Assembly (NCBI RefSeq): GCF_013375535.1
Contig: NZ_JABXJG010000001.1
Location: 1,364,001-1,428,000 of the forward strand
DNA length: 64,000 nt
Direction of reading: 5' to 3'
From: Sphingobium sp. 15-1
GTDB lineage: Bacteria; Pseudomonadota; Alphaproteobacteria; Sphingomonadales; Sphingomonadaceae
Positions 11,113 through 20,465 of the stretch are shown here, piece after piece (position 1 is the stretch's first letter; every line of letters begins with the position of its first letter). The position numbers and the translations under genes are program-made. Below the pieces are notes generated by a model. That model had not been told where the DNA came from and made no database searches. It saw only the letters and a program-made list of their open reading frames with translations.

Positions 11113-11244
11113 CCGTGCTCCTGCGAAGGCACTCGAACGAGACAAATGGCTCGTGAAAGCCCAGTTCCGTCCTCGATTTGCCATCGCTACGTCTGGACTA
11201 GGCTCCTGCGTTGGCTGCGCAGCCCTTCGGGTCGCAGGAGCACG
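11113..11244. repeat. GTGCTCCTGCG-type inverted repeat, copy 1
   Basis: Begins CGTGCTCCTGCGAAGGC and ends with its reverse complement form GCAGGAGCACG, with about 100 bases between. It lies between the L,D-transpeptidase and thiE genes and accounts for most of that gap. Confidence 0.8.
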
Positions 11245-11253
11245 GCGGTTTGC

Positions 11254-11946
11254 TTACTCGCCCTTCAACACCGCGCCAAACGCCGCCACGCCCGCCCGCG
11301 GCCCTTGCGGATGGCCCCACACCGCCCCGCTCACCGCCAGAAAATCCGCCCCCGCCTTCACCAGCGACGCGGCATTCTCCGCCGTGATCCCGCCAATGGC
11401 GACGCAGGGCAGTTCGAACAGCGCCGTCCACCAGCCCAGTATCGACGGATCGGGCCGATGATGGGTTTCCTTGGTCGTGGTCGGATAAAAGGCTCCGAAG
11501 GCGACATAATCCGCCCCCGCCTCGCCCGCTTCCATCGCCAGATGGCGGCTGTCGTGACAGGTGACGCCGATCTGCACCGACGGCCCCAGCAACCTGCGCG
11601 CCTCCTTCGGATCGCCGTCGCCCTGCCCCAGATGCACCCCGTCCGCGCCCAGCCGCTTGGCCAGCGTCATGCTGTCGTTGACGATGAAGGCGACATCCCG
11701 ATCCGCGCAGAGTTTCTGGAGCGGCTCGGCGGCGCGGGCGATAGCGTCCTCATCCAAACCCTTCAGCCGCAACTGGAAGGCCGCGACGCCGCCCCCGTCG
11801 AACGCAGCCGCCAGATTGTCGACAAAGCCCGCCTCGATCACCGGCGGCGAGATCAGGTAAAGCTGACAGGCCGGGCGAAAGCCCTGCTCGAAACGGTCCG
11901 CGAAATTCGGGTCGAGGGCGAGTTCCTCGTCGGTGAAATCGGTCAT
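11254..11946 (-). CDS. thiE: Thiamine phosphate synthase
   Basis: Joins the pyrimidine and thiazole halves of thiamine, 230 residues of TIM-barrel type. Family motifs are visible: [53 protein letters not shown] and [11 protein letters not shown]. The gene stands alone; I see no TPP riboswitch in the 74-base gap before the divergent DUF72 gene. Confidence 0.95.
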   Translation of the reverse strand: MTDFTDEELALDPNFADRFEQGFRPACQLYLISPPVIEAGFVDNLAAAFDGGGVAAFQLRLKGLDEDAIARAAEPLQKLCADRDVAFIVNDSMTLAKRLGADGVHLGQGDGDPKEARRLLGPSVQIGVTCHDSRHLAMEAGEAGADYVAFGAFYPTTTKETHHRPDPSILGWWTALFELPCVAIGGITAENAASLVKAGADFLAVSGAVWGHPQGPRAGVAAFGAVLKGE

Positions 11947-12020
11947 GCACCCGCCTTAGCCGGATTCATCCGCCTTGGGAAAGAGCGGAGCCTATCTCGC
12001 CGCGCCGGCGTTCCTTCCCC

Positions 12021-12743
12021 ATGATCAGGATCGGTTGCTCAGGATGGAATTACCGGGATTGGCGCGGGCGCTTCTATCCGGAGAAGCTGGCGGCGAAAAA
12101 CTGGTTCGCCTTCTATGCCGAACAGTTCGACACGGTGGAGATCAACAACAGCTTCTATCGCCTGCCCGCGCCGGAAACGGTCGATAAATGGCGCGAACAG
12201 GCGCCAAAGGGCTTTTGCTATGCGGCCAAGGCGAACCGCTATCTGACGCAGATGAAGAAGCTCAAGGATTGCGAGGAGCCGCTGGAAAGGATGATGGCGT
12301 CGTTCGCGCATTTCGGCGCCAGTCTCGGCCCTATTCTCTATCAATTACCGCCGCATTTCACGTTCGACCTGGCGAGGCTGGAGGATTTCCTCCGCATCGT
12401 GCCGCGCCATCCGGTTCCCGTCTTCGAGTTCCGCCATTCAAGCTGGTATGTGGACGAGGTCTACGCAGTGCTGAAGCGCCACGGCGGCGCCTTTTGCGTG
12501 CACGACATGCCGGGGTCGGTCAGCCCCCGGCTGGGCATTGGCTCCATCGCCTATGTCCGCTTCCACGGCACGACGGGGAAATATCGCGGCGGCTATTCGC
12601 GCGAGCGGCTGGCGGACTGGGCCGAATGGATGAAGGCGCAGAGCCGGGAGGGGCGGACTGTCTGGGCCTATTTCAACAATGATTATGATGCGCAGGCCAT
12701 TGCTGATGCGCGCATCTTGAGGGAGTTGACGGAGGGCGGTTAG
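12021..12743 (+). CDS. DUF72 domain-containing protein (YecE-like)
   Basis: 240-residue TIM-barrel-like protein of the widespread DUF72 family, whose biochemical role is unknown. Typical features are the opening IRIGCSGWNYRDWRG, NSFYRLPAPETV, and the C-terminal VWAYFNNDYDAQA. It diverges from thiE with 74 bases between them and ends just before a palindromic repeat that may act as its transcription end. Confidence 0.92.
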   Translation: MIRIGCSGWNYRDWRGRFYPEKLAAKNWFAFYAEQFDTVEINNSFYRLPAPETVDKWREQAPKGFCYAAKANRYLTQMKKLKDCEEPLERMMASFAHFGASLGPILYQLPPHFTFDLARLEDFLRIVPRHPVPVFEFRHSSWYVDEVYAVLKRHGGAFCVHDMPGSVSPRLGIGSIAYVRFHGTTGKYRGGYSRERLADWAEWMKAQSREGRTVWAYFNNDYDAQAIADARILRELTEGG

Positions 12744-12755
12744 TTTTGGCCGAAC

Positions 12756-12866
12756 CGTGCTCCTGCGAAGGCGCTCGAACGAGACAGGCGGCTCGTGAGA
12801 ACCTAGGCCACACGCTGCGGCAATTATCTGGTGTCGGAACTGGGCTCCTGCCTTCGCAGGAGCACG
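12756..12866. repeat. GTGCTCCTGCG-type inverted repeat, copy 2
   Basis: CGTGCTCCTGCGAAGGC at the left end is matched by CTCCTGCCTTCGCAGGAGCACG at lower stringency on the right. It fills the gap between the convergent DUF72 and fda genes. Confidence 0.8.
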
Positions 12867-12938
12867 TCGAGCGCCGACCAACCGCATGACGGCGGCCGCG
12901 GACGCTTTACCAGCGCCCGCAGCCGCCGTCATCGCAGA

Positions 12939-13835
12939 TCAGGCCGCCTTCTGGGTCGAAGCGCCGTGGATCTCGTCAATCGCTTCGCCCAGCGAGGCAT
13001 TGAACTCATCATCATTCATCTGGTGACGCAGGTCGTTCAGCAAAGCGCGGCTGAAGCTGGCGATGATGCCGCGATTCTTGGCCAGTTCGACGCAGGCTTC
13101 CGAGCGCGAGAAGCCGCCCGATAGCGCCACGACGCGCAGCACGCGGGGATGGTCGACCAGCGGATCGAACAGCCCGGCCTTCACCGGCAGCGACAGTTTC
13201 AGCATCACCTTGTCGTCACCGGGCAGAGCGTCGAGATTCTTGAGGATTTCCTCCAGCAGAATCTGGTCGGCTTCGGCGCGCTCGGGGCTCTTGATGTTGA
13301 CTTCCGGCTCGATGATCGGAACCAGCCCGGCGGCCAGTACCTGCTGGCCGACCTCGAACTGCTGCTTGACGACGGCGGCGATGCCCTCGCGATTGGCGAG
13401 GTTGATGACCGAACGCTCCTTGGTGCCGAACACGCCCAAAGCCTTGGCGCGGTGAAGCAGCGTGTCGAGGGTCGGATTGGGCTTCATCAACTGAACGCCG
13501 TTCGCCTCGTCCTCCAGACCCTTGTCGATCTTGATGAAGGGCACCACGCCGCGCTCGATCAGCGCTTGCGGCACGGACTGACCGCCCGCTTCACCGTCCA
13601 TGGTGCGCTCGAACAGGATCGCGCCCAGCACCTTTTCGCCCGAAAAGACCGGCGAGGTAATGATCCGCGACCGCATGGCGTGAATCAGGCCGAACATTTC
13701 CTCTTCGTTGGTCCAGGCGTCTTCCTCGATGCCATAGCCCTTCAGCGCCTTGGGCGTCGAACCGCCGCTCTGGTCGAGCGCCGCGATGAAGCCGTTGCCG
13801 CCCTCGATCTTCGCCTTCATGTCCTCGAACTGCAT
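12939..13835 (-). CDS. fda: Class I fructose-bisphosphate aldolase
   Basis: Schiff-base aldolase of glycolysis/gluconeogenesis, 298 residues. It belongs to the bacterial class I family typified by the Staphylococcus enzyme, recognised by GFIAALDQSGGSTPKALK near residue 13 and VLGAILFERTMD. The upstream extension of the frame is antisense to pgk, so I chose ATG at 13835 with AGAGG nine to ten bases before it. It follows pgk on the same strand, 125 bases downstream, probably in one transcript. Confidence 0.95.
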   Translation of the reverse strand: MQFEDMKAKIEGGNGFIAALDQSGGSTPKALKGYGIEEDAWTNEEEMFGLIHAMRSRIITSPVFSGEKVLGAILFERTMDGEAGGQSVPQALIERGVVPFIKIDKGLEDEANGVQLMKPNPTLDTLLHRAKALGVFGTKERSVINLANREGIAAVVKQQFEVGQQVLAAGLVPIIEPEVNIKSPERAEADQILLEEILKNLDALPGDDKVMLKLSLPVKAGLFDPLVDHPRVLRVVALSGGFSRSEACVELAKNRGIIASFSRALLNDLRHQMNDDEFNASLGEAIDEIHGASTQKAA

Positions 13836-13960
13836 CTGCACATACCTCTTGGTTGGATGCGCCGCCCTCCCGGCAGCGCGTCTATGGGGAAGGACGCCCT
13901 TGCACAGCGCCCATGTTCGAGCGAGGCGCGCCGCTCTCCAAGGCGCGCTCCGCAATCTGG

Positions 13961-15163
13961 TTAGGCCATCAGCGCCTTGACGCCCGGCAATTCCTTGCCT
14001 TCCATCCATTCGAGGAAAGCGCCGCCAGCGGTCGAAACGAAGCTGAAATCGCCCGCTACGCCCGCATGGTTGAGCGCCGCAACCGTGTCGCCGCCGCCCG
14101 CGACGGACGTCAGCCCGCCTTCCTTGGTGAGCGCGGCGGCCGTCTTGGCCAACGCCACGGTCGCCTTGTCGAAGGGCGCGATCTCGAACGCGCCCAGCGG
14201 GCCGTTCCATACCAAAGTCCGGCAGTTCTTGAGCGCATCGCCCAACGCCTCGACCGCCGCCGGGCCGACGTCGAGAATCATCTCGTCCTCGGCCACTTCA
14301 TGGACGTTGCAGGTGCGCAGCGACGGCGGATTGGCGGCGAACTCCTTCGACACCACCACATCATAGGGCAGGTGGATGGTGCAGCCAGCCGCCTCGGCCT
14401 TGTCGAAAATCGCCTCGGCCGTCTCGCTCAGATCCTTCTCGCACAGCGACTTGCCGATGTCGACGCCGCGCGCATAGAGGAAGGTGTTGGCCATGCCGCC
14501 GCCGATGATCAGATGATCGACCTTGGCGACGAGGTTGTTCAGCACGTCGAGCTTTGTCGACACCTTGGCGCCGCCGACGACCGCCGCGACCGGCTTCACC
14601 GGTTCGCCCAGCGCCGCTTGCAGCGCGTCCAGTTCCTTCTCCATCGAGCGCCCGGCAAAGGCAGGCAGCTTGTGCGCCAGCCCCTCGGTCGAGGCATGGG
14701 CGCGGTGCGCGGCGGAGAAGGCGTCATTGACGTACAGATCACCGATCGCCGCCATCGCTTCAGCCAGCGCGGGATCATTCTTTTCCTCGCCGGCATGGAA
14801 GCGGGTGTTTTCCAGTATGGCGATGTCGCCGTTGCGCATCACCGCGATGCCGTCGACCGCCGCCTCACCCTGACAGTCGGGGATGAACTGCACGTCGCGC
14901 CCCAGCACCTGAGTCAGCGGCCGGGTGATCTTGGACAGCGAAAATTCCGGGTTCTTCTGCCCCTTGGGACGACCGAAATGAGCGAGGATCAGCACCTTCG
15001 CGCCGCGATCCGCCAATTCCAGCACGGTCGGCATGGCGGCGCGCAGGCGGGTGTCGTCCGACACGGAGCCATCCTGCATCGGCACGTTCAGATCCTCGCG
15101 CACCAGCACCACCTTGCCCGTGATGTCCCCCATGTCGTCGAGTGTCTTGAACGGCTTTGCCAT
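13961..15163 (-). CDS. pgk: Phosphoglycerate kinase
   Basis: Glycolytic kinase making ATP from 1,3-bisphosphoglycerate, 400 residues. N-terminal [16 protein letters not shown], the hinge region [15 protein letters not shown] and the nucleotide-binding [10 protein letters not shown] near residue 370 are all intact. It lies downstream of gap, but a strong terminator (15195-15225) separates them, so it may depend on readthrough or on its own promoter in the 70-base gap. Confidence 0.98.
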   Translation of the reverse strand: MAKPFKTLDDMGDITGKVVLVREDLNVPMQDGSVSDDTRLRAAMPTVLELADRGAKVLILAHFGRPKGQKNPEFSLSKITRPLTQVLGRDVQFIPDCQGEAAVDGIAVMRNGDIAILENTRFHAGEEKNDPALAEAMAAIGDLYVNDAFSAAHRAHASTEGLAHKLPAFAGRSMEKELDALQAALGEPVKPVAAVVGGAKVSTKLDVLNNLVAKVDHLIIGGGMANTFLYARGVDIGKSLCEKDLSETAEAIFDKAEAAGCTIHLPYDVVVSKEFAANPPSLRTCNVHEVAEDEMILDVGPAAVEALGDALKNCRTLVWNGPLGAFEIAPFDKATVALAKTAAALTKEGGLTSVAGGGDTVAALNHAGVAGDFSFVSTAGGAFLEWMEGKELPGVKALMA

Positions 15164-15194
15164 GATCGCTCCCTGTAGCGCGTGGAATTGGATG

Positions 15195-15225
15195 AAAAAC
15201 CCCGCCGGAGCGGTCCGGCGGGGTT
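15195..15225 (-). terminator. Intrinsic terminator downstream of gap
   Basis: Read on the minus strand, an 11-bp perfect stem (AACCCCGCCGG with its complement, 15198-15208 and 15215-15225) with a 6-base loop is followed by TTTTT (15195-15199). It starts 9 bases after the gap stop codon and 32 bases before the pgk start, so it should end or attenuate the gap transcript. Confidence 0.9.
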
Positions 15226-15233
15226 CGTGTCGT

Positions 15234-16244
15234 TTAGAGGAACTTCGCCACGACGCCGGTCGTGTCGATCATGCGGTTCGAGAAGCCCCATTCATTGTCG
15301 TACCAGCTCAGCACGCGCACCAGCGTGCCGTCGATCACCGCCGTTTCCAGGCTGTCGACGGTCGAACTGCGGGCATCGCCATTATAGTCGATCGACACCA
15401 GCGGCTCGTCCGAATAGCCAAGCACGCCCTTGAGCGGGCCGGATTCCGAAGCGGCCTTCAGCAGCTCGTTCACTTCCTGCACGGTGGTGGTGCGCTTGGC
15501 GTCGAACTTCAGGTCGACGACCGAGACGTTCGGGGTCGGCACGCGCACCGACGAGCCGTCCAGCTTGCCCTTCAGCTCCGGCAGCACCTCACCCACGGCG
15601 CGGGCGGCGCCGGTGGTGGTCGGGATCATCGACAGGGCAGCGGCGCGGGCGCGGCGCATGTCCTTGTGGAGCTGGTCCAGCGTGTTCTGATCGTTGGTGT
15701 AGCTGTGGATCGTGGTCATGAAGCCGCGCTCGATGCCGATTGCGTCGTGCAGGACTTTCGCGAGAGGAGCCAGGCAATTGGTGGTGCAGCTCGCGTTCGA
15801 GATCACGATGTCGTCGGCGGTCAGCGTCTCATGATTGACGCCGAACACCACCGTCTTGTCGACGCCGGTCGCCGGAGCGGAGATCACGACGCGCTTGGCG
15901 CCCGCGGTCAAATGCGCGCTGGCCTTTTCCTTGTCCGCGAAGATGCCGGTGCATTCCAGGGCGATGTCCACGCCCTGCGCGGCGTGGGGCAGCTTGGCGG
16001 GGTCGCGCTCAGCGGTCACGGCGATGCGCTTGCCGTCGACGACCAGGAAATTGCCGTCGACGCTGACTTCGCCGGCCCAGTTGCCGTGCACGGAATCGCG
16101 CTTGAACAGAAGGGCATTGGACTTGGCATCGCCCAGGTCGTTGATGCTCACCAGTTCCAGATCATGGTCGGTCCGCGACAGGATCGCACGGGCGACCAGA
16201 CGGCCGATGCGGCCGAAACCGTTGATTGCTACCTTCGTTGCCAC
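15234..16244 (-). CDS. gap: Type I glyceraldehyde-3-phosphate dehydrogenase
   Basis: NAD-linked glycolytic enzyme, 336 residues. It has the N-terminal dinucleotide fold [15 protein letters not shown], the catalytic [15 protein letters not shown] near residue 155 and the C-terminal [13 protein letters not shown]. It follows tkt by 28 bases and is followed at once by an intrinsic terminator. Confidence 0.98.
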   Translation of the reverse strand: MATKVAINGFGRIGRLVARAILSRTDHDLELVSINDLGDAKSNALLFKRDSVHGNWAGEVSVDGNFLVVDGKRIAVTAERDPAKLPHAAQGVDIALECTGIFADKEKASAHLTAGAKRVVISAPATGVDKTVVFGVNHETLTADDIVISNASCTTNCLAPLAKVLHDAIGIERGFMTTIHSYTNDQNTLDQLHKDMRRARAAALSMIPTTTGAARAVGEVLPELKGKLDGSSVRVPTPNVSVVDLKFDAKRTTTVQEVNELLKAASESGPLKGVLGYSDEPLVSIDYNGDARSSTVDSLETAVIDGTLVRVLSWYDNEWGFSNRMIDTTGVVAKFL

Positions 16245-16272
16245 TGCTCTTGTCTCCCGGTTGGTTTGAATT

Positions 16273-18240
16273 TCAGTCGAGTGCCGCAGCGATCTGCGGC
16301 GCGATCTTGGCGGCGGTCAGGCCGAAATGATCGTAAAGCACTTCCGCAGGGGCCGATGCACCGAACGTGTCGATGCCGAAGCGCAGCCCGGCGATGCCGA
16401 CATAACGCTCCCAGCCGAAGGTCGTCCCTGCCTCGATCGAGGCGCGCAGGACATGGTGCGGAAGGAGATCATCCTTATACGCCTGCGGCTGCGCGTCGAA
16501 ATGCGCCCAGCTCGGCATGGAAACGACGTCCGCGCCGATGCCTTGCTCTTCCAGCAGCGCGGCGGTGGCGACGGCGATCTCCACCTCCGATCCGGTGGCG
16601 ATCAGCACCACCTTGCGCTCGGCGGTCGCGGCCTTCAGGCGATAGGCGCCCTTGGCCGACAGATTCTCGCCCGCCTTCTCGGTGCGAAGCTGCGGCAGGT
16701 TCTGGCGGGTCAGCGCCAGAACCGACGGGCCGGTCGCATCCTTCAAGGCCAGTTCCCAGCACTCCGCCGTCTCGACGATGTCCGCCGGACGATAGACGTC
16801 GAGATTGGGAATCATGCGCAGCGACATGACATGCTCGATCGGCTGGTGGGTCGGACCGTCCTCGCCCAGACCGATGGAGTCATGGGTCAACACATGGATG
16901 GCGCGGATCTGCTGGAGCGCGGCCAAGCGGATGCCGCCACGCATATAGTCAGAGAAGACCAGGAAAGTGCCGCCATAGGGAATGACGCCACCATGCAGCG
17001 CCATGCCGTTCATCGCGCAGGCCATGCCGAATTCGCGAATGCCGTAATAGACATAGCGGCCCGAATAATCGTCCCTGGTCAGCGGTCCGGTCGACTTGGT
17101 CTTGGTGTTGTTGGAGCCGGTGAGGTCCGCCGAGCCGCCCAGCGTTTCGGGCAGCAGGTCGTTGATCGCGCCCAGCGCCAGTTCGCTCGCCCTGCGGGTC
17201 GCGACCTTCTGCGGATTGGCGATCAGCGTGTCGATATAGGCGTCGAGCGAGAAATCGGCGGGCAGGTCGCCAGCCATGCGCCGCTCGAACTCCGCCTTCT
17301 GCGCGTTGGAGCCAAGGCGATCCGCCCAGGCCGCATGGGCGTCGCCGCCCTTGGCGCCAATGGCCTGCCAGGCGGCGGCGATATCCTCGGGAATGACGAA
17401 AGGCTCAGCCGTCCAGCCAAGGAACTCGCGGGCCGCAGCGACTTCCGCCTCGCCCAGGGCCGAACCATGAACGCCCGAAGTGCCCGCCTTGTTGGGCGCG
17501 CCATAGCCGATCTTGGTGGCGCAGGCGACCAGCGACGGACGCGGATCGGCCAGCGCTTCATCGATGGCGCGGCGCACATCGGCCACGTCATGCCCGTCGC
17601 AGGACACGACATGCCAGCCGGTCGCGGCGTAACGAGCCCGTACATCCTCACTGCTCGACAGGTCGATCGAGCCGTCGATGGTGATCTTGTTATCGTCCCA
17701 CAGCACGATCAGGCGGCCCAGGTTCAGATGCCCCGCCAGACCGATCGCTTCATGGTTGATGCCTTCCATCAGGCAGCCGTCGCCGGCCAACACCCAGGTC
17801 CGGTGGTCGACAATGTCGTCCCCGAACTGCGCATTCAGATGCCGTTCGGCAATCGCCATGCCGACCGCAGTGGCAAGGCCGGACCCCAGCGGCCCGGTGG
17901 TCGCTTCCACGCCCGCTAGCTCGAAATTCTCAGGATGCCCGGCGCAGGGGCTGCTGAGCTGACGGAAGTTGGCGATGTCTTCCATCGTCGGCTTGGCATA
18001 GCCGGTCAGATGCAGCAGCGAATAGATCAGCATCGACCCATGCCCCGCCGACAGCACAAAGCGGTCGCGATCGGCCCATTTCGGCGCCTTCGGATCGAAC
18101 TTCAGATAATCCTTGAACAGCACTGTGGCGACGTCGGCCATGCCCATCGGCATGCCCGGATGGCCGCTGTTGGCGGCCTGCACCGCGTCCATGGAAAGCG
18201 CCCGAATGGCGTTGGCGAGGGACTTTTCGGAAACAGTCAT
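16273..18240 (-). CDS. tkt: Transketolase
   Basis: Thiamine-diphosphate enzyme of the pentose phosphate pathway, 655 residues, normal length. Seen are [12 protein letters not shown] near residue 27, the TPP motif [13 protein letters not shown] near residue 152, and the pyrimidine-domain [12 protein letters not shown]. First gene of the tkt-gap pair; its promoter should lie in the 175-base divergent gap toward the zapA region. Confidence 0.98.
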   Translation of the reverse strand: MTVSEKSLANAIRALSMDAVQAANSGHPGMPMGMADVATVLFKDYLKFDPKAPKWADRDRFVLSAGHGSMLIYSLLHLTGYAKPTMEDIANFRQLSSPCAGHPENFELAGVEATTGPLGSGLATAVGMAIAERHLNAQFGDDIVDHRTWVLAGDGCLMEGINHEAIGLAGHLNLGRLIVLWDDNKITIDGSIDLSSSEDVRARYAATGWHVVSCDGHDVADVRRAIDEALADPRPSLVACATKIGYGAPNKAGTSGVHGSALGEAEVAAAREFLGWTAEPFVIPEDIAAAWQAIGAKGGDAHAAWADRLGSNAQKAEFERRMAGDLPADFSLDAYIDTLIANPQKVATRRASELALGAINDLLPETLGGSADLTGSNNTKTKSTGPLTRDDYSGRYVYYGIREFGMACAMNGMALHGGVIPYGGTFLVFSDYMRGGIRLAALQQIRAIHVLTHDSIGLGEDGPTHQPIEHVMSLRMIPNLDVYRPADIVETAECWELALKDATGPSVLALTRQNLPQLRTEKAGENLSAKGAYRLKAATAERKVVLIATGSEVEIAVATAALLEEQGIGADVVSMPSWAHFDAQPQAYKDDLLPHHVLRASIEAGTTFGWERYVGIAGLRFGIDTFGASAPAEVLYDHFGLTAAKIAPQIAAALD

Positions 18241-18415
18241 CGAAGCGGCTTCTTTCCTGGCTTTTCAAGCGGCCCCCTGTTCAGGCCGTCGAGTCGAGTT
18301 TGCGCTCCCTTTGTCGACTCAGGGACAAGGCGTCAACCACGGGCGGCCCCCTGGGTACGCCAAGCCGCCGAATGACTGCTTTTGCGCGGCGAAAACTTTG
18401 TCTATGCGTGGGACC

Positions 18416-18610
18416 ATGGCAAGCGACCGCATGATGCAGGCGATCCGCACGCTGGAGCGCGCGATCGACCGGCTCGAACAGGATGTGGACGGCTTTTCGT
18501 CGGCCGCCTCCTTTGAAACCTCCTCCGGCGTTGACGCTGCGGCTGCCCGAGCGGCGCTGCAGTCGCTGGACAGTCTCATCACCGAATTGAAGGGCCAGAC
18601 TGGTGGCTGA
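18416..18610 (+). CDS. Small coiled-coil protein upstream of zapA (ZauP-like)
   Basis: 64-residue protein with a predicted helical heptad-like pattern (RTLERAIDRLEQDV and AALQSLDSLITELK). Its place directly ahead of zapA, overlapping it by 8 bases, matches the ZapA-upstream protein described in Caulobacter, which works with ZapA in Z-ring organisation. That role is inferred from position and coiled-coil character only. ATG at 18404 would add four residues; neither start has a strong ribosome site. Confidence 0.7.
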   Translation: MASDRMMQAIRTLERAIDRLEQDVDGFSSAASFETSSGVDAAAARAALQSLDSLITELKGQTGG

Positions 18611-18938
18611 AACCGCATTGCATATCGCCGGGCGCGTCTATGACATACGCTGCCGCGACGGCGAGGAAGCGCATCTTGCGCATCTCGCCAACCTGATCGA
18701 GCGCAAGGCGCGGTTGGCGCAGCAGAACACGCCGGGGCTGACCGAAGTGCGCACGCTGTTGTTCGCCGCGCTCTTCCTGGCCGACGAACTCAACGACCTG
18801 AAGCGCGAGGCGATCGGCCGCCAGCAGAGCCTGGCGCTGGAGCCGGAGGACGAACCTGCCATCCGCGCGCTGGAATCGCTCACCACCCGCATAGAAAAGC
18901 TGCGCGAAAGACTTGTCGCCGCAGCGCCCGAAGCCTAG
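18603..18938 (+). CDS. zapA: Cell division protein ZapA
   Basis: FtsZ-ring-associated protein, 111 residues, starting with GTG inside the previous gene. The N-terminal segment LHIAGRVYDIRC...EAHLAHLANLIERK is the ZapA globular head, followed by a long coiled coil rich in Glu/Arg/Leu. The 6S RNA gene follows within about 10 bases, the standard order zapA-ssrS-fau in proteobacteria. Confidence 0.9.
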   Translation: MAETALHIAGRVYDIRCRDGEEAHLAHLANLIERKARLAQQNTPGLTEVRTLLFAALFLADELNDLKREAIGRQQSLALEPEDEPAIRALESLTTRIEKLRERLVAAAPEA

Positions 18939-18945
18939 ATAGGTA

Positions 18946-19109
18946 GGCGACGGGCACTGCGCGGTACGAGCTTTAGCGAACATCCCTGAGGCGATAATCA
19001 CATCCACGGGGACTGTCCCTGGGCGGGTTCCGGCCCGATCTACATGGTTCCCACCTGACGTTGAGGCGTCAGAGGATTTTCCAGCACACGGCCGAGGCGG
19101 TCCCGTCAC
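18946..19109 (+). ncRNA. ssrS: 6S RNA
   Basis: Non-coding gap between zapA and fau, the conserved location of 6S RNA. A closing stem pairs GACGGGCACTGC (18949-18960) with GCGGTCCCGTC (19097-19107), with one bulged C. A long open region contains CCCTGAGGCGATA, like the start of the central bubble, and a perfect 6-bp hairpin CTGACG/CGTCAG (19055-19072) lies on the 3' side. Length is about 160, as usual in alphaproteobacteria. 6S RNA mimics an open promoter and holds housekeeping RNA polymerase in stationary phase. The exact ends are estimated. Confidence 0.82.
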
Positions 19110-19133
19110 CCTCCTCACAGTCCAAGGGTCAAG

Positions 19134-19712
19134 ATGAGCGACGACACCGAAAAGGCGACCCTGCGCGCGATCGCCCGGGAAAGGCGGCGCGCTTTCGTGG
19201 CCTCGCTCGATCCGCTGGCGCACCGGCTGGCGTTCAAGGTGATCCCCTCCCCCCTCGCCCGGCGGCTGGCCGATGCGCAAGTCGTGGCTCTCTATATGGG
19301 GCTGGACGACGAAGCCCCGGCGCAGCGGCTGGCGCCCCCCCTGCAAGCCATGGGCAAGACGCTGGTGCTGCCCCGCGTGATCGACCGGCTGGGCAGCATG
19401 GATTTCCTGAGCTGGCGGCCGGAGGACCAGCTTTTCCCCGGCCTGTTCGGCACCAGCCATCCCGAGCCGGCCGGCGATCCCGTAAGCCCCGACGTCATCA
19501 TCGCCCCGCTGATCGGCTTCGACCGGGCGATGAACCGGCTGGGGCAAGGCGGCGGCTATTATGACCGCGTGTTCGCGCGCTATCCCGACGCCCTGCGCAT
19601 AGGCCTGGCCTGGTCGGTGCAGGAGCATGACGCCTTGCCCGCCGACCCCTGGGATCTGCCGCTGAATCTGATTCTGACCGAAATCGAACTGATCGAAGGC
19701 GAAGAGGCATGA
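19134..19712 (+). CDS. fau: 5-formyltetrahydrofolate cyclo-ligase
   Basis: Converts 5-formyl-THF to 5,10-methenyl-THF, 192 residues. Family motifs include LRAIARERRRAF at the N-terminus and the C-terminal GFDRAMNRLGQGGGYYDRVFAR, which binds ATP and substrate. It lies directly after 6S RNA and may be processed from the same transcript, as in other proteobacteria. Confidence 0.95.
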   Translation: MSDDTEKATLRAIARERRRAFVASLDPLAHRLAFKVIPSPLARRLADAQVVALYMGLDDEAPAQRLAPPLQAMGKTLVLPRVIDRLGSMDFLSWRPEDQLFPGLFGTSHPEPAGDPVSPDVIIAPLIGFDRAMNRLGQGGGYYDRVFARYPDALRIGLAWSVQEHDALPADPWDLPLNLILTEIELIEGEEA

Positions 19713-19951
19713 GCATAGACCCCCGCCACAGCTACAAGCCAAGCTGGCGCAAACCGGCGGGCATGTTCATGATATTGGGGCTGATCGCGATCTGGGCGGT
19801 GCTGGTGGGCAGCCTGTCGGGGTTGATCGGCGGGCTCTCGATGATCGCGCAGGTGGTGGTCTATGTGTTTCTCGGCCTGATCTGGATTTGGATATTGCCG
19901 CTGAAACGCCTGCTCGCCTGGATGGAGACCGGGCGCTGGCGGAGATTTTGA
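19709..19951 (+). CDS. DUF2842 family membrane protein
   Basis: 80-residue protein with two hydrophobic segments (residues about 19-40 and 46-66) and a basic C-terminus. It fits the alphaproteobacterial DUF2842 family, of unknown function. Its ATG overlaps the fau stop (ATGA), so it is probably co-translated with fau. Confidence 0.8.
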   Translation: MSIDPRHSYKPSWRKPAGMFMILGLIAIWAVLVGSLSGLIGGLSMIAQVVVYVFLGLIWIWILPLKRLLAWMETGRWRRF

Positions 19952-20002
19952 AGGCGGTGATGGGTGGAGCGTGGATATTGATGTTCGCCCCCCCCGGGTG
20001 AA

Positions 20003-20090
20003 TCGTGCTCCGGCGCAGGCAGGAGCCCATTTCCTACGATGCGATGATCCACAAACGGCGGGACTGGGCTCCTGCCTTCGCAGGAGCACG
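20003..20090. repeat. GTGCTCCTGCG-type inverted repeat, copy 3
   Basis: CGTGCTCCGGCGCAGGCAGG at the left and CTCCTGCCTTCGCAGGAGCACG at the right (near-complementary) flank about 45 bases. It lies between the DUF2842 gene and the first tRNA-Asp gene. Confidence 0.8.
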
Positions 20091-20188
20091 TATCGCTTAA
20101 TGGCAGCCACTACCCAAAAACCAGGCACACGCCACCAATGTCAGGAAAGGCCAGCTTCCCGCCGGCAGGATCACTCGATCTTAAGCAA

Positions 20189-20265
<77 letters not shown>

Positions 20266-20347
20266 GCAGGGCGGCATCTTGGCGCGATCAGGAAAGACCG
20301 CCAGACGATGCTGATCTGAAAAACCATCCACTTGCCGCTAAGGAAAG

Positions 20348-20424
<77 letters not shown>

Positions 20425-20465
20425 GTTCGGTGTGGGCGGGCATCTATGCGGCCCCGTTCCCCCTG

